From assembly GCA_003990745.1 (NCBI GenBank), contig RBNI01004446.1, positions 1-14,047 on the forward strand: a stretch of DNA of 14,047 nt. The letters are read 5' to 3'. This document shows positions 1 to 8,105 of the stretch, in pieces. Under the pieces are notes generated by a model that was given only the letters and a program-made list of their open reading frames with translations, was not told the DNA's origin and ran no database searches. The translations under genes and the position numbers were made by a program. Positions within the stretch are counted from its first letter, which is position 1. Each line of letters starts with the position of its first letter. The DNA is from Jimgerdemannia flammicorona (taxonomy: Eukaryota; Mucoromycota; Endogonomycetes; Endogonales; Endogonaceae).

Positions 1-116
1 ATTCGAATCCGATTCGAATCCGATTCGAATCCATCCGGATGGGATTCGAATCCCATCCGAGTTGATCCGGATGGGATTCAATCCGAATCAATCCGAATCC
101 AATCCGGATTAAATTG
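1..116. repeat. 11-bp palindromic satellite
   Basis: Tandem units of about 11 bp. Units at 1, 12, 23 and 44 are ATTCGAATCCG-like and units at 33 and 65 are ATCCGGATGGG. The core of each unit is itself palindromic (GATTCGAATC, ATCCGGAT). Copies become irregular after position 75 (ATTCAATCCGA, AATCAATCCG). The tract begins at the window edge, so its true length is unknown. It is CpG-rich, unlike the following 8 kb. No coding sense was seen. Confidence 0.85.
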
Positions 117-156
117 ACTCGTTAGGAGCACTATGTATATCAAATATATATAAGCC

Positions 157-666
157 TTAATCTATGCTATCACAGATATGACCTCTATAACAATCTGAGA
201 GAATATTACTAAATTTCAACATAGATGAAAGTGGCATAATGTCCTCTAAAAGCTTCAAAGTATTGTCTTTAAGATTATTACATTCTACTTCATAACTGTC
301 TTCATCTTTTTTACTACTATCACTTGCTTCATAACTGTCTTCATTTTCATTACTACTGTCACTTGCTATCTCTTGATCAGAATCCTGATAGTCATTATTA
401 CCCTCAGTTAGTATATCAGATATAGTTCAACCAAGGCTAACTGGTTTACTACTTGAGGAGATATTGATATCTGAAGATATGCTATTTATCATGTCAGTCT
501 ATATATTATCTTGATCTGCAGTTGCTGAAGGGGCTCTGGTAGATTCAGTGTCATATATATACATAGTGTTGAAGTGCTGGATCAACTCTCTATGACTCAC
601 ACACTTCTGGTTATAAACAGAGTATTCTAAAAAATCTTTGAGAGCAGATTTTTTAGGGCATATCAT
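157..666 (-). pseudogene. acidic/serine-rich protein relic with two stops
   Basis: Read on the minus strand, one frame runs from an ATG (666-664) to a TAA (159-157), about 169 codons, interrupted by only two stops: TAG near 498-496 and TGA near 429-427. The N-terminal part starts MICPKKSALKDFLEYS and looks like a folded, basic and aromatic segment. The middle is serine-rich. Two similar acidic blocks follow (EDSYEASDSS and EDSYEVE), then a hydrophobic C-terminal part (LLEDIMPLSSML). Long frame conservation with two transition-type stops (TAG could derive from CAG, TGA from CGA) suggests a decayed gene or exon. The family is not recognised. It is too broken to appear as one ORF, and a spliced gene that avoids the stops cannot be excluded. 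Confidence 0.5.
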
Positions 667-684
667 ATTAAGATGAGAAATGCA

Positions 685-1030
685 GAGCTACTAGATGATG
701 GGTAATGATAAATGTAAGCTGCTAAACAATGGGCAATAAATCTGAGCTGCTGGACTAAGCTACTGGTTGATGGGTAATGATGAATATGAGCTGAGCTACT
801 GGATGATAAGTGATGAATCTGAACTGCTGGATAATAGGTGATGATAAATCTGAGCTACTAGATGATAGGAAATGATAATTATAAGCTGCTGGGTGATGGA
901 CAATGAATCTGAGCTACTGGACAATAGGCAATGCTGAATATTATAACATACTCATTTTCTCCTTAATCTTACAAAAAACTCACATTTGGGTTAAACAATA
1001 GGCAATGGTAAATCTGAGCCTCTGGATAAT
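685..1030. repeat. minisatellite, left arm of inverted pair
   Basis: About ten degenerate copies of a roughly 30-bp unit with the core CTGAGCTACTGGATGAT followed by GGGTAATGATAAAT. Copies vary by single bases and short deletions. The same unit reappears in reverse complement at 1866-2012, so this block is one arm of an inverted structure. It is stop-rich in all frames and no gene is called. Confidence 0.75.
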
Positions 1031-1390
1031 GAGCAATGAGAAATGGAGAAAAAAATTGCAGAGAGAGATTTTGAGAGATAGAGGAGAAATTTATAGAGTA
1101 GAAAAGAGTAGTAGATAGAAACAGTCAGAGAGAGAGAGTAATATTAAGAGTGAAGGAATCTATATAGAAAGAGAGGACAGAGAGATCTTTAAGGAAAGAG
1201 GAACTTTGTTAATAGAGGTGAGAGTGGATAAGAGATTAAGAAGGATGTATATAAGTTTGTACTTATGAAACATGTAAGTGATAGATAGTGTAATGCAATG
1301 ATGAGATAGCTAACATAATTCATATGATGTATCTTAATCTTATATTGAAAGAGCCATCACTTATTATCATTATTTCACCACCTGACATTT
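1031..1390. other. purine-rich (GA) tract and spacer
   Basis: From about 1031 to 1255 the plus strand is almost all A and G, with many GAGAGA runs interrupted by short T or TATA pieces. It could form a triplex or act as a polypurine tract, but that is speculation. From 1255 to 1390 it is ordinary AT-rich spacer. No gene is seen. It lies at the centre of the inverted-arm structure. Confidence 0.6.
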
Positions 1391-1394
1391 ATCC

Positions 1395-1865
1395 TCTAGA
1401 CTAATCCCACTACAAAGTAAAGGAGTGCTTGAGCCTAGAATATCACTAGACCAATCCCACTACAAAAAAAAGAAGTGCTGAATCAAATATTGAGTCAAGA
1501 ATGTCACTGAACAGATCCTGCTATAAAGTAAATAGGTGTTTGAGCCAAGAACATTATCAGACTGATCTCACTACAAATCAAAAGAGTGCTGAATCATCCC
1601 ACTACAAAGTGAAGGAGTGCTTGAGCCAAGAATATCACTGAACTAATCCCATTATAAAGCAAAGGAGTGCTAAATTAAATATTGAGTCAAGAATATCACC
1701 AGACCAATCCCACTATAAAGCAAAGAGTGCTTGAGCCAAGAATGTCACTGGACTGATCTTGCTATAAAGCAAAGGAGTGCTGAATTGAATATTGAGCCAA
1801 GAACATCACTGGACTGATCCCACCACAAAGCAAAGAAGTGCTGATTCAACTATTGAGCCAAGAAA
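1395..1865. repeat. minisatellite with alternating short and long units
   Basis: Tandem units built on the core CAATCCCACTACAAAGCAAA, then GGAGTGCT, then GAGCCAAGAATATCACTGGA. Two unit types mostly alternate: a short form of about 52 bp, where GTGCT runs directly into TGAGCCAAG, and a long form of about 63 bp with an extra GAATCAAATATT. Together they make a higher-order period of about 115 bp. One truncated unit lies near 1585-1595. No coding potential. Confidence 0.8.
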
Positions 1866-2012
1866 TTGTCAGATCATCTAGTAGCTCAGATTTATTACTC
1901 ATCACCCAGTAGCTCAGATTCATCATTGCCTATTGTTTAGCTATCTTGCCAGATTCATTATTACTAGTAGCTCAGATTCACTATCACCTGTCATCTACAT
2001 CATTCAGTAGTG
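1866..2012. repeat. minisatellite, right inverted arm
   Basis: Copies of CCAGTAGCTCAGATTCATCA with CATTGCCTATTG, which is the reverse complement of the 685-1030 unit. The arm is shorter (about four or five units). Together the arms flank about 835 bp, giving a foldback-like arrangement. Confidence 0.7.
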
Positions 2013-2553
2013 ACTTTAGGTAGTTTCTTCTATTTATTAAAAATCATATTTATTATTTTTATTATTTCTCAAACTTACTCATTTGTATATATTATAATTT
2101 AGAACCAACCATGCTACCAAAAATGTGCTCTGGTAATAAACATATAATTCTGAATAATAACTTGAAGGATAACCAGATCAAGTGAAGCTGCAAGAGTTAT
2201 GAGCAACTTGCGGAGCCAGCATCTAAGTTTTAGGCTAAGTATAATATTCAGAAAAAGCAAAAAAGAATTATTATGGAAGAAGATAATATTAATATAATTC
2301 ATGAATAATATCAACTTAATAATCTGAGTATGATATCTATTTCATCATCTACTTTTAATTCTCTCCTCTTTTCAATTTACTAATATTCTTTATTATTTAT
2401 AAGTTTAGAAATCTCAAGTCAATTGCAATAACCTTCACTGCATACTATAATAGCATCTCCCACTACTACTGCTCCCTATCATAGTTAAGAAATGAATACT
2501 GAGCACTATTATGATGATGAGCCTGAGAGTTCAGATTTAATATATATAAGTAG

Positions 2554-2554
<1 letters not shown>

Positions 2555-2586
<32 letters not shown>
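2555..2586. repeat. (TA)n microsatellite
   Basis: An uninterrupted TA dinucleotide run of about 16 units within AT-rich intergenic DNA. Confidence 0.95.
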
Positions 2587-2590
<4 letters not shown>

Positions 2591-3069
2591 GCAAATTAAA
2601 ATTAAATGAATATATATTTAATAGCTAAAAATCATTATTAAAATATTTTCAAAGTTCTCAAATAACTTGGAGTAAGAAAGGAAAGAAGAATCATATATCA
2701 GAACAATTCTCAATTTCACTAGTACATGCAGACATAATAAAGATCCAATGAGTACCTTTGATCAGGTATAAAGATTAAAAATATTTATTTTATATTTTAT
2801 TCCAGAACCAAGTAGATTAGAAAGCCAAAGAAGATTATAGATATATAGCAATCATACTTATATAAAATACCTTAAAGATTTGAGTGAATAAACCTCAGTC
2901 TGAAAAGTTAAAGAAAAAAGCAAAAGATAGGTTTACTTATAATATACTTTGAGAGATATATGTACTTACTAAGAGTTACTTAATTTAAGAAAAAGATTGC
3001 AATACTTAGAAGAAATACTCACTCTAAAACCACTATTAAGGAGATTTAAGTTTTATTCTCTTTTCTACT

Positions 3070-3225
3070 CTAGTCTACTTTCTGATATATATAAAGAAGT
3101 CTACCAATTTTGGTCTGCTTACCAGATTAAGTCTGAAGAACTTTGAGATATTTACCACATTTTGGTCTACTTACCAGATGAAGCCTAAAGAACTTAGCCA
3201 CTATTTAAAGAAATCTACTAATTCA
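3070..3225. repeat. short direct repeat, about 52 bp
   Basis: Two clear copies begin GGTCTGCTTACCAGATTAAG (3112) and GGTCTACTTACCAGATGAAG (3164), each followed by an AGAACTT block. A weaker copy precedes them near 3072 (AGTCTACTTTCTGAT). All are non-coding. Confidence 0.65.
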
Positions 3226-4436
3226 CTATATTATACAGATTTATACCTATTAAGGAAATTATCAAAATCATCCACATTATGCTAACAAGAGAACTCATAC
3301 TTTTAGAGACCAACTGAACATTTTGTTGCTTTTTAATAAAATAACTAGGGGCTCAAGCCAATCTATATAGCTGCTCAAACCTTGTAATTTGCCTTCATTG
3401 AGCTGATACATTATAATATATTGAAACTGTATAAACTGCTATTTGTAGCTATATGATGGGTACCAGCTCACCACTTATGCATATTTGTTCATCTGTCCTT
3501 TATTCATCTTTAGATAACTAAATTGGCTACAAAAGAGTATGTATACTAGCTGAGTCTCTGAAGCAGAATATGATCTGGATCTTGATTATATGTTTCAACT
3601 CTAGCAACTTTGGTTTGTAGCTGTATGATGAGTACTAACTTACCACCTGTGCATCCTTTTTTTTGTTCATTTTTAGATAATGCAATTGGCTAAGAAGAAG
3701 CATACATACTGGTCAAGTCTCAGAAGAAGAACGTGACCATGGTAATACTAAATCTCCAATGTATTTTTGAACTTTGTGAACTGCTGTTTGCTGCATAATG
3801 GGTACCAGTTCATTATCTATATATATTTATTCATCTATCCTCTATCTATCTTTAGATAATAAAATTAGATATGTACTGGCTAAGTCTCTAAAGCAGAACA
3901 TGACTATGATTATGCTGAATCTCTAATGTATATTTGAATTGTATGAACTGCTGTTTGCTGCTGAGTGATAGTTACCTGTATATTTGCCCATCCATTCTCT
4001 GTTCATTTTTAGGCAATGAAATTGACCATAAGAGAGCATATATACTGGTCAAGCCTCTGAAGCAGAATATGACTGTGACTACTCTGAATCTTGATTGTAT
4101 GTTTCAACTCTATCAAAATTGCTATTTATAGTATAACAGTGACCCCAGAATGATGACATCAGTACAGGAGACAGCCTTTCCTTGCAAGCCACCAGATCGG
4201 AGTACAAGAAGATCATACAGTATATGAGATGAGTAATGATGACTAACTGTGAGTCATTGTGACCACAGTACAAGCATCCTGAAGAATATAAAAGAAGGAT
4301 CAAGGAACCGCAGTAGCAGCAACCAACAAGAACCACCAATCCCAAAATAGCTCAAAGACTTACTACAAATGAAATACCTGCTGCCTGCCAAACCTCAAGG
4401 TTAAGAAACCACCAAGGTACCTCGGTTGAAGAAAGG

Positions 4437-5195
4437 ATGTTCCAAGACATCAGAAGAGCCATGGGAACTCGCTCAAGAAGGACTCCTAGTGTCTACCTGG
4501 GCACTGCAGACCCTTATCACTTCATTCTCTACCACCATGAAATGGAAACAAGGATCACCATTGCTACCGAATACCTCCAAATGTGGCAGAAGTACGAAAT
4601 AGGAAACCTCCTCTACCAGGAGTTCCCACAGGCCAGCACTCAAGAGCTACAAGATACCACTCCCATGGACATACGTGAAACAAGAACAGCTAAGAAGATC
4701 CATCAGATCTTCAGGCATGCACTATGGTTGATCCCTAACTTAGAGTATGTTAGAGTCTCAGACTTCAGAGACCTGTCATCTTGCCATATCAATGCACTAG
4801 AAGCCAGGGTGGCTACAGAAGCCCAGTCCACTATCACCCTCAATAGTGAAAAAGTAGAAGACTTCTGGCACCCTATCCTCCAGAACAACCCAGATCAATT
4901 CCTGCAAGGATTGATCTCAGTATTCCAAGGCCCAAGTATCCAGGTTAGATCTCCCCAAGACCCCACATTTGTTCCCTATTTTGTAGAAGAGAACCTCATA
5001 GACTGGAGAGCTCCAGATCTTGTTTCTGATTTCCCTGCTACAGCCAAATGTGATGATGTCATTGATGATGTCATCCCACATGATATATCCAAAGTATGTA
5101 AAACACATGACCTGTATGATGAATTCACAGATCTCATCTCCTTCAGTAATAATAATGATGATGAAGCCCCCATAGTCCTGAACTTTCTGCTCTAA
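4437..5195 (+). CDS. 252-aa uncharacterised protein inside the LTR-like element
   Basis: An uninterrupted ORF from an ATG (MFQDIRRAMGTRSRRT) to a TAA. It is the only long intact frame in the left 8 kb and uses more C- and G-ending codons than its surroundings. The N-terminus is basic. The middle is mixed and rich in tryptophan and aromatic residues (LQMWQKYEIGNLLY, HALWLIPNLEYVRVSDF, VEDFWHPILQNNPDQFL). The C-terminus is strongly acidic (about residues 205-245; CDDVIDDVIPHD, then SNNNDDEAP). No signal peptide, transmembrane segment, zinc knuckle, protease, reverse transcriptase or nuclease motif was seen. It lies upstream of the TATA box in the same element, so a promoter to its left would have to drive it. 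It could be a Gag-like or element-specific accessory protein, but I do not recognise the family. Confidence 0.6.
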   Translation: MFQDIRRAMGTRSRRTPSVYLGTADPYHFILYHHEMETRITIATEYLQMWQKYEIGNLLYQEFPQASTQELQDTTPMDIRETRTAKKIHQIFRHALWLIPNLEYVRVSDFRDLSSCHINALEARVATEAQSTITLNSEKVEDFWHPILQNNPDQFLQGLISVFQGPSIQVRSPQDPTFVPYFVEENLIDWRAPDLVSDFPATAKCDDVIDDVIPHDISKVCKTHDLYDEFTDLISFSNNNDDEAPIVLNFLL

Positions 5196-5203
5196 GTTCT
5201 TTA

Positions 5204-5340
5204 TTACACCAGATAATGCCAGCACCGGTATTCTCATATATGTAACACCAGATAATGCCAGCACTGGTATTCTGAGGTGACGTAAAATTGTTCCAGCACT
5301 GGCATTTTGATGTGACACTGGATAATGCCAGTATCCTGAA
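5204..5340. repeat. 39-bp minisatellite in the LTR-like element
   Basis: Copies of ACACCAGATAATGCCAGCAC then GGTATTCT start at 5206 and 5245 (period 39). A shortened, diverged copy lies around 5282-5311 and a partial one around 5312-5340. The array lies between the stop of the internal ORF and the TATA box, where an LTR U3 region often carries enhancer-like repeats. Confidence 0.75.
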
Positions 5341-5438
5341 CCTGTACAACCATCAGTACTGACTCTGAAACTTAGTAGTTTTAGTTATTGGAATTTATAT
5401 TTAGCTTCATATCCTAGCAACTATTGAATTATATTTTG

Positions 5439-5446
5439 TATAAATA
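5439..5446 (+). promoter_or_regulatory. TATA box of the LTR-like element
   Basis: TATAAATA, followed about 20 bp later by AATAAA. This TATA-then-polyA spacing is typical of the U3/R boundary of an LTR and suggests that transcription starts near 5470 and runs towards the 3' end. Confidence 0.5.
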
Positions 5447-5465
5447 CTCCTCTTATTTCCTCTGA

Positions 5466-5471
5466 AATAAA
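5466..5471 (+). terminator. AATAAA polyadenylation signal
   Basis: Canonical AATAAA within GAAATAAAGTC, just downstream of the TATA box, consistent with the R region of an LTR. Confidence 0.45.
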
Positions 5472-6756
5472 GTCAGTTCTAGTTCACTTATATACACTTC
5501 TTTGCAAGCAATCTAAGAGATAACAAGACAGTTAAAGATAAGAAGTTTGAGGACTATAAGACCTTGGGAAGGCACTCCAATAAGAACTTGCTTATAATAA
5601 ACTTGAGTTAGTCTAAGAGATACATCTTGAGGAGAATCTGGCATATTTGAAGGACTCAGTGACCACTACGTAACAATAGCTATATATATAATAGGTACTA
5701 ACTTGCTACCTGTGCATGTTTATTTAGTTCATCTTCAGATAATGCAATCAGCCAAGAAGAGGTATGTGCATTGATAGAGTCTCTGAAGCAGAACATGACT
5801 ATAATGACACCAAATCTCCAAAGTATGTTTGAACTTTATAAAGTGCTGTTTGCAGTTGTATAATAGATATCAGTTCATCAGTACATATTTATTTATATAT
5901 CCTCTATTCATCTTTAGATAATGAAATTGGTGACAAGAGAGTATATGTACTGGCTAAGTCTCTGAAACAGAACAAGACCATGACTACACTGAATCTCCAA
6001 TATATGTTTGAACTATATGAACTACTGTTTACTACTATGTAATAGTTACTTATATGCATTTTCTCATCTATTCTCCATTCATCTTCAGACAATGGAATTG
6101 GCCATGAGAGAGCACACATACTATATACTGACTAAGTCTCTGAAGCAGAATATGACTATACCCATCCTAGATCTTGATTGTATGTTTTAGCTCTATCAAC
6201 TGCTATTTATAACTGCATAATGGATACTAACTCACTACCTATATGTTTGTTTACCTTTAGATAATATAATGGGTCAAGGAGGAGTATATACACTGATAGA
6301 GAAGCAGAACATGACTGTGACTATATTAAATCTCCAAAGTATATTTGAATTTTGTGAACTACTGTTTGCAACTGTGTAATGGGTACCAGTTCATTACCCC
6401 TATATATTTATTCATCCATTCTCTGTTGTCTTTAGATAATACAAGAATATGATCATGACTATGAAGTATGTTAGAACTGTGTGAACTACTGTTTGCTGTT
6501 ATATGATAGGTACTAGCTTACCACCTATGTATGTTTGCTTATCTATCTACTGTTTATCAGATAATGTTATCAGTAATAAGACATTAGGTATTATTGCTGA
6601 TTTTCTGGAGCAGAATATAAACTTCATCAAGACCAAACTCTCTCTCAATAACATGTAAGAACTTTACCAATTATCTATTACTACTTAAGTAAGATACTTA
6701 GCTCATAACTGGCTATACTTTACAAAATAGCATTAAGCCTATTATAACTTATTCAG

Positions 6757-8105
6757 ATTATAGATGTAATTGAAAATTCTGACATCAGTGTTATGTTAAA
6801 GTTTAAATCTAGCTTTCACAGTAATGATAAGAAGCTCATAAAGTATCTAACAAAGCTTCAAATCATCAAACTTAAAGCTTATATGACTTGGATACCTTAT
6901 TGTAAATTTAGCCTGTTTGAGAAGCTAGGTGAAGGTAGATTTGGCATTATATACAAAGCCAAAGTAAATGATAATTGGAAAGAAAAAAGATTTGTTGCAT
7001 TGAAGGTATTGAAAGAAAATGATCATTTAACAATAGATCAACTCTGGAATAAGATTATTACAATTTACTCTCTTGTATTTACAGAAATTAGTCTTTGTAT
7101 TTTTTTCATAACTAACGCTCATTGGGCACTCCTGCTCTACTTCTTATATAGGTATTACTCAACTTCTATTTTCAACTCTCCAAATCTTACAGAGTATTAA
7201 CACCAGCTATTATAGGATTATCAATGGATGATATGACTAGTTGCTATATTATAGTATTGAAATATACTGCTGGCAGCAATCTTATACAACTTCTTACTAA
7301 GTCTCTACCAAGTTCTTGGTTGAATATATGGCAGATTGCTATAGATATCACCTACTAGTTGCAAGTAATTTATATCCACAATAACTTATACCTGGGAAAT
7401 ATTGTATTTCTAGGTAAACCCAATATCAACCTCATGATTATTAATATTAGTATAAGTAATGCAGCCAAATCTATAGCTGGGTGGAGTATTTTCCACCTGA
7501 AGCATTCAAGGAAAATTCACTATATATGAAAAATCTAACATATATTACCTTAGAATACTTCTATGGCAACTTACAGCAAGGTGCTGTCCTCATGGAACTG
7601 CATCACATCTACCCAATATGACTTCCCCTGGATCGCATGAGGAACTTATCCCTGGAACAACATCCAAATATTCTGACATTTACAAAAGATACTGGAAACT
7701 TGTCCCTGAAATGTGACTGACTATTGATGTAGTGTTGAAGATCTTGAAAGTATAGAGACAGATATTGCTGGTGAGGAATGGCTGAATGACATTCCTGAAT
7801 CTGTGGCATATCTTGAGAAACTTCAAGCTGAGATTGCCTCTGGATCCGAGTCCACCTCTGAATCTGAGTTCAGGTTTGTCAATGGGTCCATCAGCAAGTA
7901 TTATACAAAGGCTGAGTTGGAAAACCTATGAGCAATAATCTTCTGAGGTACATTATCATTTGTGTATTTATATCTCAGCACTGACTTTATATCTATGTAT
8001 TTCCATCTGAAAGTCCTATCTGACTTATACATAATGAATATCTTGCTTCTTTATTTGCAAGCAGGTGGTTTTCCGGGCAATAAGCCAAAGGCTGCAGACA
8101 AATAA
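6757..8105 (+). pseudogene. decayed WIPY-type protein kinase, possibly fused to the LRR array
   Basis: An open stretch from about 6757 (after a TTATTCAG acceptor; first ATG 6793) reads WIPYCKFSLFEKLGEGRFG followed by IIYKAKV: the W-I-P-Y lead-in known from Glomeromycotina kinases plus the glycine-rich loop (6921-6957). VALKVLKE supplies the ATP-binding lysine (codon 7003-7005). After about 7068 the frame is lost in intron-like sequence (acceptor TTTACAG near 7083, another TATAG near 7152). Later kinase segments are readable in another frame from 7203: GLSMDDMTSCYIIVLKY (hinge side), then WQIAIDIT with a TAG at 7356, then IHNNLYLGNIVF where HRD/DLHxGNI is expected, and IINISIS where DFG/DLG is expected. 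Both catalytic aspartates are gone. KRYWKLVPEM (about 7680) matches the usual KRCW-DxxPExRP block and is followed by a stop. A serine/glutamate tail ends at a TGA at 7929-7931. A last exon-like piece after GCAAG reads GGFPGNKPKAADK and ends at TAA, 8103-8105. It is inactive as a kinase. Confidence 0.75.

Larger units (their letters stand above)
2013..3350. other. AT-rich gene-poor stretch
   Basis: No gene can be supported. Codon-like stretches are short and broken by stops in every frame. It contains a TA microsatellite (2555-2586) and a roughly 52-bp direct repeat (3070-3225), listed separately. Some pieces at 2680-3030 are lysine-rich when translated, but this is expected from AT-rich DNA. 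Confidence 0.6.
4132..5685 (+). mobile_element. LTR-like insertion (solo LTR or non-autonomous element) with internal ORF
   Basis: This 1554-bp block interrupts the LRR intron between the exons at 4013 and 5739. Removing it leaves an intron of about 88 nt, like its neighbours. ATAG precedes (4128-4131) and follows it (5686-5689), a probable 4-bp target duplication (it could be 5 bp with a mutation). The 3' end is ...CGTAACA, matching the usual TGTTA...TAACA LTR termini. The left end TATAACAG would be TGTAACAG with one G-to-A change. Inside are an intact ORF, a minisatellite, a TATA box and AATAAA, in the U3-R-U5 order expected of an LTR. No second LTR, primer-binding site, reverse transcriptase or integrase is visible, so it is either a long solo LTR or a small non-autonomous element. 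It is richer in G/C than its surroundings and so probably younger. Confidence 0.65.
3514..6654 (+). pseudogene. tandem array of ten one-repeat LRR exons, decayed
   Basis: Ten exon-like units lie in one orientation: 3514-3587, 3677-3760, 3856-3927, 4013-4096, 5739-5822, 5918-6001, 6089-6179, 6261-6338, 6436-6465 and 6561-6654. The standard unit is exactly 84 nt, or 28 codons. It follows a TTTAG or TTCAG acceptor and ends at a GTATGT-type donor, with phase-1 introns throughout (81-97 nt). Each encodes one ribonuclease-inhibitor-type LRR. For example, 5918-6001 reads NEIGDKRVYVLAKSLKQN, and the unit then closes with the TTLNLQ half of the next LRR strand. Units at 4013, 5739 and 5918 have the full 84 nt and no stop. 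Units at 3514 and 3677 have early stops, 3856 lost 12 nt and ends in a stop, 6089 has a 7-nt insertion, 6261 lost 6 nt, and 6436 is truncated to 30 nt. The donor at 6002 is ATATGT. The last unit (94 nt) is divergent and ends at GTAAG. Such LRRs bind proteins; here the gene is probably dead. An LTR-like element splits the fourth intron. Confidence 0.8.

Noticed and set aside
2114..2314. Minus-strand ORF of 66 codons
   Set aside because: Low-complexity, hydrophobic and AT-driven, with no motif, splice context or coding bias.
2680..3030. Possible decayed transposase
   Set aside because: Lysine/tyrosine-rich translations are expected from AT-rich DNA, and no catalytic motif could be pointed to.
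3934..4131. Plus-strand ORF of 65 codons
   Set aside because: It is the LRR exon at 4013-4096 read through its flanking introns, not an independent small gene.
5204..5340. CRISPR-like regularly spaced repeats
   Set aside because: The 39-bp units are contiguous with no unique spacers, in a eukaryotic LTR-like context, so this is a minisatellite.
4917..5349. Overlapping minus-strand ORFs opposite the element ORF and its minisatellite
   Set aside because: Their repeated IPVLALSGV-type motif arises from translating the 39-bp repeats, and they lie antisense to a better-supported ORF.
6008..6190. Plus-strand ORF of 60 codons
   Set aside because: It covers intron sequence plus the frame-shifted LRR exon 6089-6179.
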